Below the pieces are notes generated by a model that saw only the letters and a list, made by a program, of their open reading frames with translations, did not search any database and was not told the DNA's origin. Positions 33,680-40,076 of a stretch of 64,000 bases of DNA are shown here, one piece after another. Positions within the stretch are counted from its first letter, which is position 1; the number at the start of each line of letters is the position of its first letter. The position numbers and the translations under genes are program-made. The stretch lies in NCBI GenBank assembly GCA_016841765.1, contig JAENYN010000016.1:1-64000 (forward strand), read 5' to 3'. Source of the stretch: Guptibacillus hwajinpoensis. GTDB lineage: Bacteria > Bacillota > Bacilli > Bacillales > Bacillaceae_O.

Positions 33680-33903
33680 GTTGTTTCCTCCTGTGTGGAT
33701 ACGATGTCCACGTTTTATTACTATTGTTGCTCAATAAGTTATCTTGGCGAAGCCTTCAATCTTATGCTGCCTAACAGACTGAACAAAAATAAGTTCTTAC
33801 TAACAATAACAGATACGATTACAGAAAGCAAATCTATTTGTAAAAAAATTCCTCGATTCCGCATTATTCCGCCTTTTGAACCATAGGCAATCAGGCTGCC
33901 TTC

Positions 33904-34137
33904 CTATAGTTCTGCCAGTTTTTCCCCATAACGCTGTTCATTGAACGGCTCCTGGTTCTTCATGAGGCTGCTCATTTCTTCCACTAAAACTGCTGCAATC
34001 ATCTTCTTGGCCCGTTCTTCGGTATATCCGAGTTCCAACAGCCTGTCATATGTTTCCTTGGTACACATCGGTTCCTCAGTGTTTAATTGGTTCTCAACAA
34101 TTTCAATCAATTTATCCATCATCTTCTGGTTTGCCAT
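33904..34137 (-). CDS. Small acidic protein of unknown function
   Basis: A 77-residue helical protein that I do not assign to a family. It contains ELGYTEERAKKMIAAVL near residue 34, resembling small Bacillus proteins of unknown role. GAAGGAGA lies about 8 bases before ATG 34137, while the longer frame begins inside palindrome copy 8 and is rejected. It follows the gene at 34212 on the same strand with the degenerate palindrome in the gap, so the two may be co-transcribed. Confidence 0.7.
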   Translation of the reverse strand: MANQKMMDKLIEIVENQLNTEEPMCTKETYDRLLELGYTEERAKKMIAAVLVEEMSSLMKNQEPFNEQRYGEKLAEL

Positions 34138-34160
34138 TTTATCCGTCTCCTTCTGTTCAA

Positions 34161-34209
34161 AAGTGCCTGGCCCCATTTTAACACTTTACCGCGCCGGGGG
34201 TCAGGCACG
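34161..34209. repeat. 44-bp palindrome family, copy 8 (degenerate)
   Basis: The right arm (GCGCCGGGGGTCAGGCAC) is intact, but the left arm is decayed (AGTGCCTGGCCCC). The centre CACTTTACCGCGCC is shared only with copy 9, which suggests a subfamily. Confidence 0.85.
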
Positions 34210-34211
34210 AC

Positions 34212-34889
34212 CTACGCAAAATCTGCCCGAAAATAAACTTTAACTTCATTTATGTCTACATTGTATTCCCTCAAAAGTTTTATGATCAAGTTTCGGATAC
34301 TGTTGCTGCTCAGGTTCGATTCCACAAACAACCCTTCGTGCACCTGCAGCGGATCGGCCAACCCGGCACTATTCGACGATAAATACTTTCTTTTTCTTCC
34401 CTTCATTTTGTCCATCCGCATCACTTCCCTGAACTTCTCTTCGTCCTGCTTGATCAGCTGTTCAATTGTTTTGCGGAGCATTTCCATCCATGTCTTCACT
34501 TCCAGCGGTCCACTTCCTCCGATTCTGAAACCGGCAGGCCGCTTATGCGTAAAATCTTCATACAGCGTATGCTCCACGTTAGGATCAGTAAAGTAGGCTT
34601 CCTCATCCACTTCCATTTCAGTGGTATGACCATTTTCCGGCTCCTCTATATCAAGTTCATCCGCAACACCCTCCAGCAGCTGCTCATATTTGTAAATCGC
34701 CATCGCAATCTTGTTGTACGCTTCCCTCGTTTCAAAATCACGATTAAGGAACGCTTCATTTATATGATCGTTCACTTCATTCATCGTCCTGCTGATCGTT
34801 TCATTCAGCAGCTCAAGACTTTCCGACAGATCCTCCGCCCTGCCGGGAAAATCATGCTTGATTGCCGCAATAATATCACGCAATTCCAT
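34212..34889 (-). CDS. Protein of unknown function, mainly helical
   Basis: A 225-residue soluble protein that I do not recognise. Residues 1-75 look alpha-helical and charged; the middle (about 95-130) is acidic with THKRPAGFRIGG; the C-terminus carries SNLSSNSIRNLIIKLLREYNV, a basic amphipathic stretch. ATG 34889 has GGGTGGTG about 8 bases before it; the ATG seven codons upstream would place that site inside the gene. It has no signal or membrane segment. It is probably the first gene of a two-gene unit with the small acidic protein. Confidence 0.75.
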   Translation of the reverse strand: MELRDIIAAIKHDFPGRAEDLSESLELLNETISRTMNEVNDHINEAFLNRDFETREAYNKIAMAIYKYEQLLEGVADELDIEEPENGHTTEMEVDEEAYFTDPNVEHTLYEDFTHKRPAGFRIGGSGPLEVKTWMEMLRKTIEQLIKQDEEKFREVMRMDKMKGRKRKYLSSNSAGLADPLQVHEGLFVESNLSSNSIRNLIIKLLREYNVDINEVKVYFRADFA

Positions 34890-34928
34890 CTGGATCACCA
34901 CCCTGCCCATTGTTTACCCGTTTTTACG

Positions 34929-34985
34929 GTGTCTGTCACTTGTCGGGTTTGTTAGCCGTGTCGTCGTGCCTGTCACTTGTTGTCG
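34929..34985. repeat. Remnants of a second GTGCCTGTCACTT repeat type
   Basis: GTGTCTGTCACTTGT and GTGCCTGTCACTTGT lie 35 bp apart as direct repeats. They resemble the GTGCCTGTCAC family seen dispersed in Bacillus genomes and share the GTGCCTG start with the 44-bp palindrome. They may be decayed relatives. Confidence 0.45.
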
Positions 34986-35094
34986 GCCAAGGCCTTTTAA
35001 CTGATCACATGTCAGCTTTTGTCGATATAATCCAGCAACCCATATCCTGCAACGTGTTAACGCATTGGGATTTAAACGGAATAAAAACAAACTA

Positions 35095-35123
35095 TTGTCT
35101 TTTTACAGAATATTTATTATAAT
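35095..35123 (+). promoter_or_regulatory. Sigma-A promoter of the ilvE-like gene
   Basis: TTGTCT and TATAAT are separated by 17 bases, 50 bp before the GTG start. Confidence 0.65.
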
Positions 35124-35172
35124 GGGAAAATCTATAATTGGAAAATCAGCATGAATGAAGAGGGGTATTAAT

Positions 35173-36255
35173 GTGGGCGAACAAGTGACTTTTTATCAAA
35201 GGGAAGACCTTAAGGAAAAACCAGAAGCGCATTCATTGGGATTCGGGAAGCATTTCACTGACCATATGTTTGTGATGGATTACCACGCGGACCTGGGATG
35301 GCATGATGCCAGAATTGTCCCTTATGAGCCTCTGACCATCGATCCGTCGTCAATGGCTTTGCATTACGGCCAGGCCATTTTTGAAGGATTGAAAGCATAT
35401 AAGACGCCGGATGGTGAAATCCAGCTCTTCCGGCCGGAAAAAAACATGAAACGATTCAACGAGTCATGCAGCCGTATGTGCATTCCTGCAATCGATGAGG
35501 AATTTCTGCTGAAAGCAATCAAACAGCTGATTATTACTGATAAAGAGTGGGTTCCGGACGGAGAAGGAACCTCCCTGTACATCCGCCCGTTCATTTTTGC
35601 CACTGAGCCGTTCCTCGGTGTCCGGTCTGCCAAGCAATACAAGCTGCTTGTCATCCTGTCGCCGGTCGGCGCTTATTACGGAGATCAACTGAGCCCGGTG
35701 AAAATTTATGTGGAAGAACAGTATGTCAGGGCCGTTCCCGGCGGCGTCGGACACGTCAAAACATCCGGAAACTATGCCGCAAGCCTGAAAGCACAAGAGG
35801 AAGCGGAAGCAAGAGGCTACGCACAGATCCTCTGGCTTGATGCAAAAGAAAACCGTTACGTCGAAGAAGTCGGCAGCATGAACATGTTCTTTAAAATAAA
35901 CGGTGAAGTCGTCACGCCAAAATTGAACGGCAGCATTTTGGAAGGTGTTACCCGGGATTCAGTCATTCAGATGCTGAAGCACTGGAATATCCCCGTACGG
36001 GAAACTAAAATCACGATTGACGAAGTGTATGAAGCCCATGCGCGCGGAGAACTTGAAGAAGCTTTCGGCGCCGGAACGGCAGCGGTCATCGCACCTGTCG
36101 GCCAACTCAGCTGGCGCGACAATCCGATCACGATTAACGATGGGAAAATCGGCAGCCTTTCCCAGCGCCTCTATGATGCCATCACCGGCATCCAGCTGGG
36201 CAAAGAACAAGACGTCTTCGGCTGGACACAGAAAGTTGCAGCTGTGAAAGTCTGA
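35173..36255 (+). CDS. ilvE: Branched-chain amino-acid aminotransferase
   Basis: A 360-residue class-IV PLP aminotransferase (IlvE/BCAT, like Bacillus YbgE and YwaA) that interconverts branched-chain amino acids and 2-oxoacids. Signatures are LHYGQAIFEGLKAY, the Schiff-base Lys in VGHVKTSGNYAAS and EVGSMNMFF; all are intact. The start is GTG 35173, with AGAGGGG 8-10 bases upstream; an upstream ATG in the same frame has no ribosome site. It is monocistronic with its own sigma-A promoter and terminator, and no T-box is visible before it. Confidence 0.95.
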   Translation: MGEQVTFYQREDLKEKPEAHSLGFGKHFTDHMFVMDYHADLGWHDARIVPYEPLTIDPSSMALHYGQAIFEGLKAYKTPDGEIQLFRPEKNMKRFNESCSRMCIPAIDEEFLLKAIKQLIITDKEWVPDGEGTSLYIRPFIFATEPFLGVRSAKQYKLLVILSPVGAYYGDQLSPVKIYVEEQYVRAVPGGVGHVKTSGNYAASLKAQEEAEARGYAQILWLDAKENRYVEEVGSMNMFFKINGEVVTPKLNGSILEGVTRDSVIQMLKHWNIPVRETKITIDEVYEAHARGELEEAFGAGTAAVIAPVGQLSWRDNPITINDGKIGSLSQRLYDAITGIQLGKEQDVFGWTQKVAAVKV

Positions 36256-36289
36256 TAGACGGCATGTATCTGTGTTTGTTGAAAAGCGG

Positions 36290-36335
36290 CGCCCGTCCTT
36301 TACCATTTCAGCGGTAAAGGACGGGCGTTTTTTTT
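36290..36335 (+). terminator. Terminator after the ilvE-like gene
   Basis: A 15-bp perfect stem (CGCCCGTCCTTTACC / GGTAAAGGACGGGCG) followed by eight T. Confidence 0.95.
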
Positions 36336-36571
36336 ATGAAACCAAACTGAACCCCTGGCCCCGGTACGTAAAATTTGAAAATGTATCCAGCCTTTTCTAT
36401 ACTTATTATTATAAAGTAAAAATTTTAAAGAGCTTTTGGACTTTTACATACTTATGCAAAGCTGCTTTTTGCCCTTCGCATGCAGAAATGAGTTTCTGAG
36501 AACATCTGGTTTTAGAGGAACCGCCTTTATTGGCTTCCAATATTAAATAACTTAAAATGGAGGTATTTTGG

Positions 36572-37132
36572 ATGTATGATATCGCAATTATTGGAGCAGG
36601 TCCTGCCGGAGCGAGTGCCGCATTGTTTGCCGGAAGAGCCGGCAAGAAAACGATTGTTTTCGACCATGGGAAAGGCATGACTCAGCGTGCCTGGGTCGAA
36701 AATCATTATGGTGTGGCTGAAATCACCGGGCCGGATCTCGTAGAAACCGGTAAAAAGCAAGCAACAAAAGCCGGTGCCGAAATTGTTGAAGAAGCCGTCG
36801 TAAATGTAAGCTCAGCAGATGGAGGCTTTAACGTCAAAACGGAAAACAATGAATACCAGGCAAAACATGTCCTGTTTGCAACCGGCGTCATGACGGATGT
36901 TGCCGAAAAAGCCGGTGTGAACTTAACAGATGGAACCGAGCCAAGAATCAAAACCATCATTGATACAGACAAACACGGCCATACAAATGTGGACGGCATC
37001 TGGGCAGCCGGTACCGTCGCTGGTGTGAGCGTACATACAATCGTGACTGCCGGAAACGGTGCGGAGGTAGCGATCAACATCATCAGCGACTTGAACGGCG
37101 AGCGTTACGTTGACCATGATATATTGAAATAA
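36572..37132 (+). CDS. Half-size thioredoxin-reductase-like FAD protein
   Basis: A 186-residue protein with the FAD-binding N-terminus of thioredoxin reductases (DIAIIGAGPAGASAALFAGRAGKK) and their C-terminal FAD motif (GIWAAGTVAGVSVHTIVTAGNGAEVA), but with the central NADPH domain and its CxxC missing. The two FAD halves are joined directly after ATGV near residue 110. This looks like a true family of small FAD proteins, not a truncation, because both ends are complete. The electron donor is unknown. AATGGAGG lies about 9 bases before ATG 36572; a Met five codons upstream is less likely. Confidence 0.87.
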   Translation: MYDIAIIGAGPAGASAALFAGRAGKKTIVFDHGKGMTQRAWVENHYGVAEITGPDLVETGKKQATKAGAEIVEEAVVNVSSADGGFNVKTENNEYQAKHVLFATGVMTDVAEKAGVNLTDGTEPRIKTIIDTDKHGHTNVDGIWAAGTVAGVSVHTIVTAGNGAEVAINIISDLNGERYVDHDILK

Positions 37133-37155
37133 TGAACCATCATTTTTCCTATCTT

Positions 37156-37181
37156 AATTGCCTGGCAATTGCCAGGCAATT
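37156..37181. repeat. Perfect 26-bp palindrome
   Basis: AATTGCCTGGCAA followed by its exact complement. It lies 23 bp after the FAD-protein stop and just before a conventional terminator. A related GCCTGGCAA hairpin terminates the ankyrin gene at 48.4 kb. Confidence 0.85.
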
Positions 37182-37194
37182 CCCTCGCACACCA

Positions 37195-37242
37195 AACCGC
37201 CTGCCTTTCCCGATTAAAGGGCCAAAGGCAGGCGGTTTTTTT
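37195..37242 (+). terminator. Terminator after the FAD-protein gene
   Basis: A 14-bp stem (AACCGCCTGCCTTT / AAAGGCAGGCGGTT) followed by T-run. Confidence 0.92.
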
Positions 37243-37287
37243 GAAACAAGATTATTCGGGAGGGACAGGCATCTACCATCACTTCCG

Positions 37288-38403
37288 TCACACCCGCACC
37301 TTCCCCGTCAGCAACAAGCTCATCAGTCCATCTTTCTGTTTTCCAAGTTCAGCGTTTTTCCGCTCCAGCAGTTCAATTTCTTTATCTGCTCTTGTGAAAA
37401 AGCGGGCCAGTTCTTGCTGTTCGCCGAGATCGGCCGGTATGGCGACGACGAAGTCTTCCAGCGGCTTTTTCGTAATTTGCGGCTGTCCGGAGCCGCCGAT
37501 GATTTTACTGAAATCCTGAATCAAGTTCAAATAGTATAAGAAGTCTTTATCAATGACATGACCGTGGCCATCCGCGTTGATGACCATCGCGTTTCCGGTT
37601 ACCCATGCTTTTCCGGCCGTCCTGTTCACCGTCCCGCAAGTCGAGCCGCGGCATGTGATGATCACCTGCCACGTATCATGGTTATATTGATCGTAGTGAC
37701 CGATAAGCCCATTTGCCCCATACACAGGATATCCTGATTCTTTTAAATCTTTCCGGGCAATCGTTTTCGGCTGGTAAATATTAGCCAGATCCCCAAGGCG
37801 AACCTTTCTCCACTCCCCAGCGTATCCCGGCAGTCTCACTTTTCCTGTCAGCAGCTTCTGCATGAAGCTTTTTCTCCGCTCTTTTTTATGAGCGATCAGC
37901 TGCCTGTGCAAATCGGCCGCCCTGTCCCATAATGTTAAAACTCCCGCTATCTTTTCCTGTTCTGAAATACCAGGCAGGACCGTCTTGAGGCTGTATATCC
38001 GACCGCCTGAAATAACCGGCTGGGCATTTTTGTTGGCATGCTTGTTCAAGTCTTCGTAAGTCAGTTTATAATACATAAACCGCTCATCAAAATCTGACAG
38101 CCGCTCTTTGACATACAGGGCATTATCAGTGATCCATGACTTTGCCGGCGTCATATGCACCACACCGCATTTTGCCCCGACCCGGCCAATGACAAGCTTG
38201 GGGTCTTCAAAATTATATTCATTATGATAACCGGCAATCCCATTGCCGCCGTAAACCGGATAATCGCCGTCAGCCATATCCTTCTGGCTGAGCGGCGACC
38301 CGCTGGCAAGCTTGAAAATCTCTTTATAGCTTACCTCTTTCCACCCTGCCGGAGCCTGGCCGGCCAGCGCTTTTTCGTTTGCTATTTGATCTGTCTTTAC
38401 CAT
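37288..38403 (-). CDS. hsdS: Orphan type I restriction-modification specificity subunit (HsdS)
   Basis: A 371-residue DNA-recognition subunit with the standard two target-recognition domains (residues about 18-165 and 200-345), each followed by a coiled-coil spacer: KKERRKSFMQKLLTGKVRL in the middle and LGKQKDGLMSLLLTGKVRV at the end. PVYGGNGIAGYH and PVYGANGLIGHY are the matching starts of the two domains. The protein looks intact, but no hsdM or hsdR lies in the window on either side. It could serve a system encoded elsewhere and change its specificity, or be a relic. ATG 38403 has TAGGTG about 6 bases upstream. Confidence 0.92.
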   Translation of the reverse strand: MVKTDQIANEKALAGQAPAGWKEVSYKEIFKLASGSPLSQKDMADGDYPVYGGNGIAGYHNEYNFEDPKLVIGRVGAKCGVVHMTPAKSWITDNALYVKERLSDFDERFMYYKLTYEDLNKHANKNAQPVISGGRIYSLKTVLPGISEQEKIAGVLTLWDRAADLHRQLIAHKKERRKSFMQKLLTGKVRLPGYAGEWRKVRLGDLANIYQPKTIARKDLKESGYPVYGANGLIGHYDQYNHDTWQVIITCRGSTCGTVNRTAGKAWVTGNAMVINADGHGHVIDKDFLYYLNLIQDFSKIIGGSGQPQITKKPLEDFVVAIPADLGEQQELARFFTRADKEIELLERKNAELGKQKDGLMSLLLTGKVRV

Positions 38404-38455
38404 CGTGATCACCTACATGTGAAATATCATCTTCCTAAAACAGTTTACCACAAGA

Positions 38456-38501
38456 AGGTGCCTGACCCCCGGCACTTTACCGCGCCGGGGGTCAGGCACC
38501 T
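38456..38501. repeat. 44-bp palindrome family, copy 9
   Basis: A copy with the variant centre CACTTTACCGCGCC, shared with copy 8. It lies 13 bp after the stop of the coat-like gene (minus strand) and 50 bp before the hsdS start. Confidence 0.95.
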
Positions 38502-38514
38502 CAATGATGAAACC

Positions 38515-38919
38515 TCATCTCGAAAACCAGCTATCCCAGGGATGGCCTTGCGTTTCCCTTCCAATACAGTCATTTTGATTTATCCCGCAAGATAAAGCAT
38601 CCGGGAATTCTTTCATGCCGTGCAGGGCTGCCTTTCTTTCATCCCCATCATTCCAGTATGCACGCCAATCCTCATCTCGGTAATATCCATACCATGGACT
38701 ATACGGTATGGGACTGAAATAGGTTTCGTAATGAGGATGGTGGTACTGCTGATAAGGAGGATGATACGGCTGATAGTATGGATGATGAACATATGGATGA
38801 GCTGCAACAGCATGGTGAAAGGACGGCCCGGTGTATCCATAGTGGCTCCTTTCTCCATAACCGTTATGCTGCTCCCCCTGAACATTACATTGATTTCCCA
38901 TACAATCTGCTTGGTACAT
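38515..38919 (-). CDS. His/Tyr/Pro-rich protein, probable spore coat component
   Basis: A 134-residue protein dominated by His, Tyr and Pro in residues 35-85 (HPYVHHPYYQPYHPPYQQ), with four Cys (CMGNQC near the start, two near the end) and a Trp-rich C-terminal part. This composition is typical of insoluble Bacillus spore coat proteins (CotG/CotB/YeeK-like in style) and lacks catalytic motifs. AGAAGGAG lies 10 bases before ATG 38919. On the minus strand, AC-N16-CATAGGCT (38955-38980) fits the sigma-K consensus, which would place synthesis in the mother cell late in sporulation (inference). Confidence 0.72.
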   Translation of the reverse strand: MYQADCMGNQCNVQGEQHNGYGERSHYGYTGPSFHHAVAAHPYVHHPYYQPYHPPYQQYHHPHYETYFSPIPYSPWYGYYRDEDWRAYWNDGDERKAALHGMKEFPDALSCGINQNDCIGRETQGHPWDSWFSR

Positions 38920-38954
38920 CAATATCCGCTCCTTCTGTTTTCCGACTGTGTTAC

Positions 38955-38980
38955 AGCCTATGCACAGCAGGTTTCTGGGT
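38955..38980 (-). promoter_or_regulatory. Sigma-K-like promoter of the coat-like gene
   Basis: CATAGGCT matches the sigma-K -10 box CATANNNT. The AC of the -35 lies 16 bases upstream and falls within palindrome copy 10, so the repeat supplies the -35 element. Confidence 0.45.
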
Positions 38981-39022
38981 GCCTGACCCCCGGCGCTTTA
39001 ACGCACCGGGGGTCAGGCACCC
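38977..39022. repeat. 44-bp palindrome family, copy 10
   Basis: A copy flanked by G and C (GGGTGCC...GGCACCC). It is the only one in a divergent region, between the coat-like gene and the structured-RNA unit. Confidence 0.95.
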
Positions 39023-39059
39023 ACAAAGGCACACACAACACGAACCAACAATTCACCAG

Positions 39060-39088
39060 TTGTATTCCAGCCCAAAAGATGCTATAGT
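39060..39088 (+). promoter_or_regulatory. Sigma-A promoter of the structured RNA
   Basis: TTGTAT and TATAGT are separated by 17 bases. The predicted start is near 39095, just before the folded region. Confidence 0.6.
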
Positions 39089-39094
39089 TATCTG

Positions 39095-39212
39095 GCGATG
39101 AGCTGAATTGCGTAAGTCGAGGGACGCGGCCTTTACCGGCCATGCACGAATGTGGCGTGCAAGTTCCCGCCGCAATTATACGCAAAGGACGCCTTTACAG
39201 GCGTCCTTTTTT
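39095..39212 (+). ncRNA. Candidate structured RNA with own promoter and terminator
   Basis: The ~118-nt transcript can fold into a branched structure: P1 AATTGCG (39106) with CGCAATT (39171), P2 GGGA (39121) with TCCC (39165), P3 GGCC (39128) with GGCC (39138), and P4 TGCACG (39143) with CGTGCA (39156). A terminator follows (AAAGGACGCC / GGCGTCCTTT then T-run, 39184-39212). There is no plausible ORF in it. It does not match a riboswitch or small RNA family I can name, and the downstream gene has its own sigma-G promoter, so it looks like an independent RNA gene. Confidence 0.6.
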
Positions 39213-39260
39213 AATGCTTAAGCATTCATAAAAACTTTACAATCAAGCTCCTTCTTTCCT

Positions 39261-39289
39261 GAATAATTGCCGATACAATTTGCATACTA
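39261..39289 (+). promoter_or_regulatory. Sigma-G promoter of the Gln-rich gene
   Basis: GAATA and CATACTA, 17 bases apart, match the sigma-G consensus GHATR-N17/18-CATNHTA completely. The start codon lies 36 bp downstream. Confidence 0.75.
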
Positions 39290-39325
39290 CAAAAGTTCGT
39301 TCAATTTAAAGGAGGAATTCAGACA

Positions 39326-39547
39326 ATGCCAAATCAACAAGCACAACAAACTCTTCAGCAAATCGCCCAAATCGCGCAACAGCTTCAGCAATCCGAGCAG
39401 CAAAATGCACAGCAGCTTCAGCAAGGAGGAGCAACTGCGGGTGCCCAGCAAAACCAGCAATTCGCTCAGCGTGAACAGAACGCCGCTCAACAGCTTCAGC
39501 AAATCCAGCAGCTTGCCCAGCAGGCGCAGCAGCAATTGAACCAGTAA
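39326..39547 (+). CDS. Gln-rich small protein, probable forespore (SASP-like) protein
   Basis: A 73-residue protein with about 40 percent Gln, plus Ala and Leu, and no Cys, Trp, Lys or His. Two similar halves (QQLQQSEQQNAQQLQQ and QREQNAAQQLQQIQQLAQQ) suggest an internal repeat, as in gamma-type small acid-soluble spore proteins, though the FATEF cleavage motif of SspE is absent. It has a strong ribosome site (AAAGGAGG, 10 bases before ATG) and an exact sigma-G promoter, so it is probably made in the forespore as an amino-acid store or protective protein (inference). A terminator follows. Confidence 0.75.
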   Translation: MPNQQAQQTLQQIAQIAQQLQQSEQQNAQQLQQGGATAGAQQNQQFAQREQNAAQQLQQIQQLAQQAQQQLNQ

Positions 39548-39551
39548 TTCA

Positions 39552-39595
39552 AAGTTCCTGGCCTACTGCAGTTACCTGTGGGCCGGGACTTTTTT
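39552..39595 (+). terminator. Terminator after the Gln-rich gene
   Basis: An imperfect stem (AAGTTCCTGGCC / GGGCCGGGACTT) followed by TTTTTATT. It reaches the stop codon of the convergent stay-green homologue. Confidence 0.75.
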
Positions 39596-40076
39596 ATTTA
39601 TAATCCCCCGGAGTCCCCCAATTCTCAAACCTGTTGTAAGATGGAATCGTTGAATCAAAGTGAATCCAAAGCGGTGCCTTATCGAGTTCAGGATATACCT
39701 CAAAAAATCTCCTATCGCCATTTCTGATCGCCCCTAGAGCCAGCGGCAGTTCACGCCTGAAAATCTTGTTCCGCACCGCAGAAACAGCAGGCCCAAACTG
39801 TCCGTCTACGTAAACGTAAACATGCAGATATGGATAGCCGTTTCCCACTCTCCACTCAGCAAGTACTTCATCCCTCATTTTGGTAATCCTGTCATAAGCA
39901 TACGCCATACCAATCGCCAGAAACAGCTCTCCCGTCATATCCGAATGAGTGAGTGTATATTTACGGCCGGCGACCGGTTCTGCCGGTGCTGCGCCTTGTC
40001 TGAATTCTACATATAGTGGGTGCCTGACCCCCGGCGCTTTAACGCGCCGGGGGTCAGGCACCTTCTTTGGCATCAT
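39594..40076 (-). CDS. Stay-green (SGR) Mg-dechelatase-family protein, N-terminus encoded by palindrome copy 11
   Basis: A 160-residue protein. From about residue 20 it matches the stay-green family: RKYTLTHSDMTGELFLAIG, MRDEVLAEW, LHVYVYVDG, IFRRELPLALGAI.NGDR and an NRFENWG end. Plant SGR removes Mg from chlorophyll a, and bacterial homologues have Mg-dechelating activity on chlorophylls. The only available start codons are two ATGs at 40076/40073 that overlap the lipase stop; residues about 6-19 (VPDPRRVKAPGVRH) come from reading through the 44-bp repeat. There is no later ATG, GTG or TTG before the conserved region. The repeat apparently replaced the original start and fused in frame. Whether the product is active is unknown. 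Confidence 0.82.
   Translation of the reverse strand: MMPKKVPDPRRVKAPGVRHPLYVEFRQGAAPAEPVAGRKYTLTHSDMTGELFLAIGMAYAYDRITKMRDEVLAEWRVGNGYPYLHVYVYVDGQFGPAVSAVRNKIFRRELPLALGAIRNGDRRFFEVYPELDKAPLWIHFDSTIPSYNRFENWGTPGDYK
40019..40062. repeat. 44-bp palindrome family, copy 11 (translated in frame)
   Basis: A standard copy lies inside the 5-prime end of the stay-green homologue, 11 bp after the lipase stop. Its length and phase keep the reading frame open. Confidence 0.95.
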
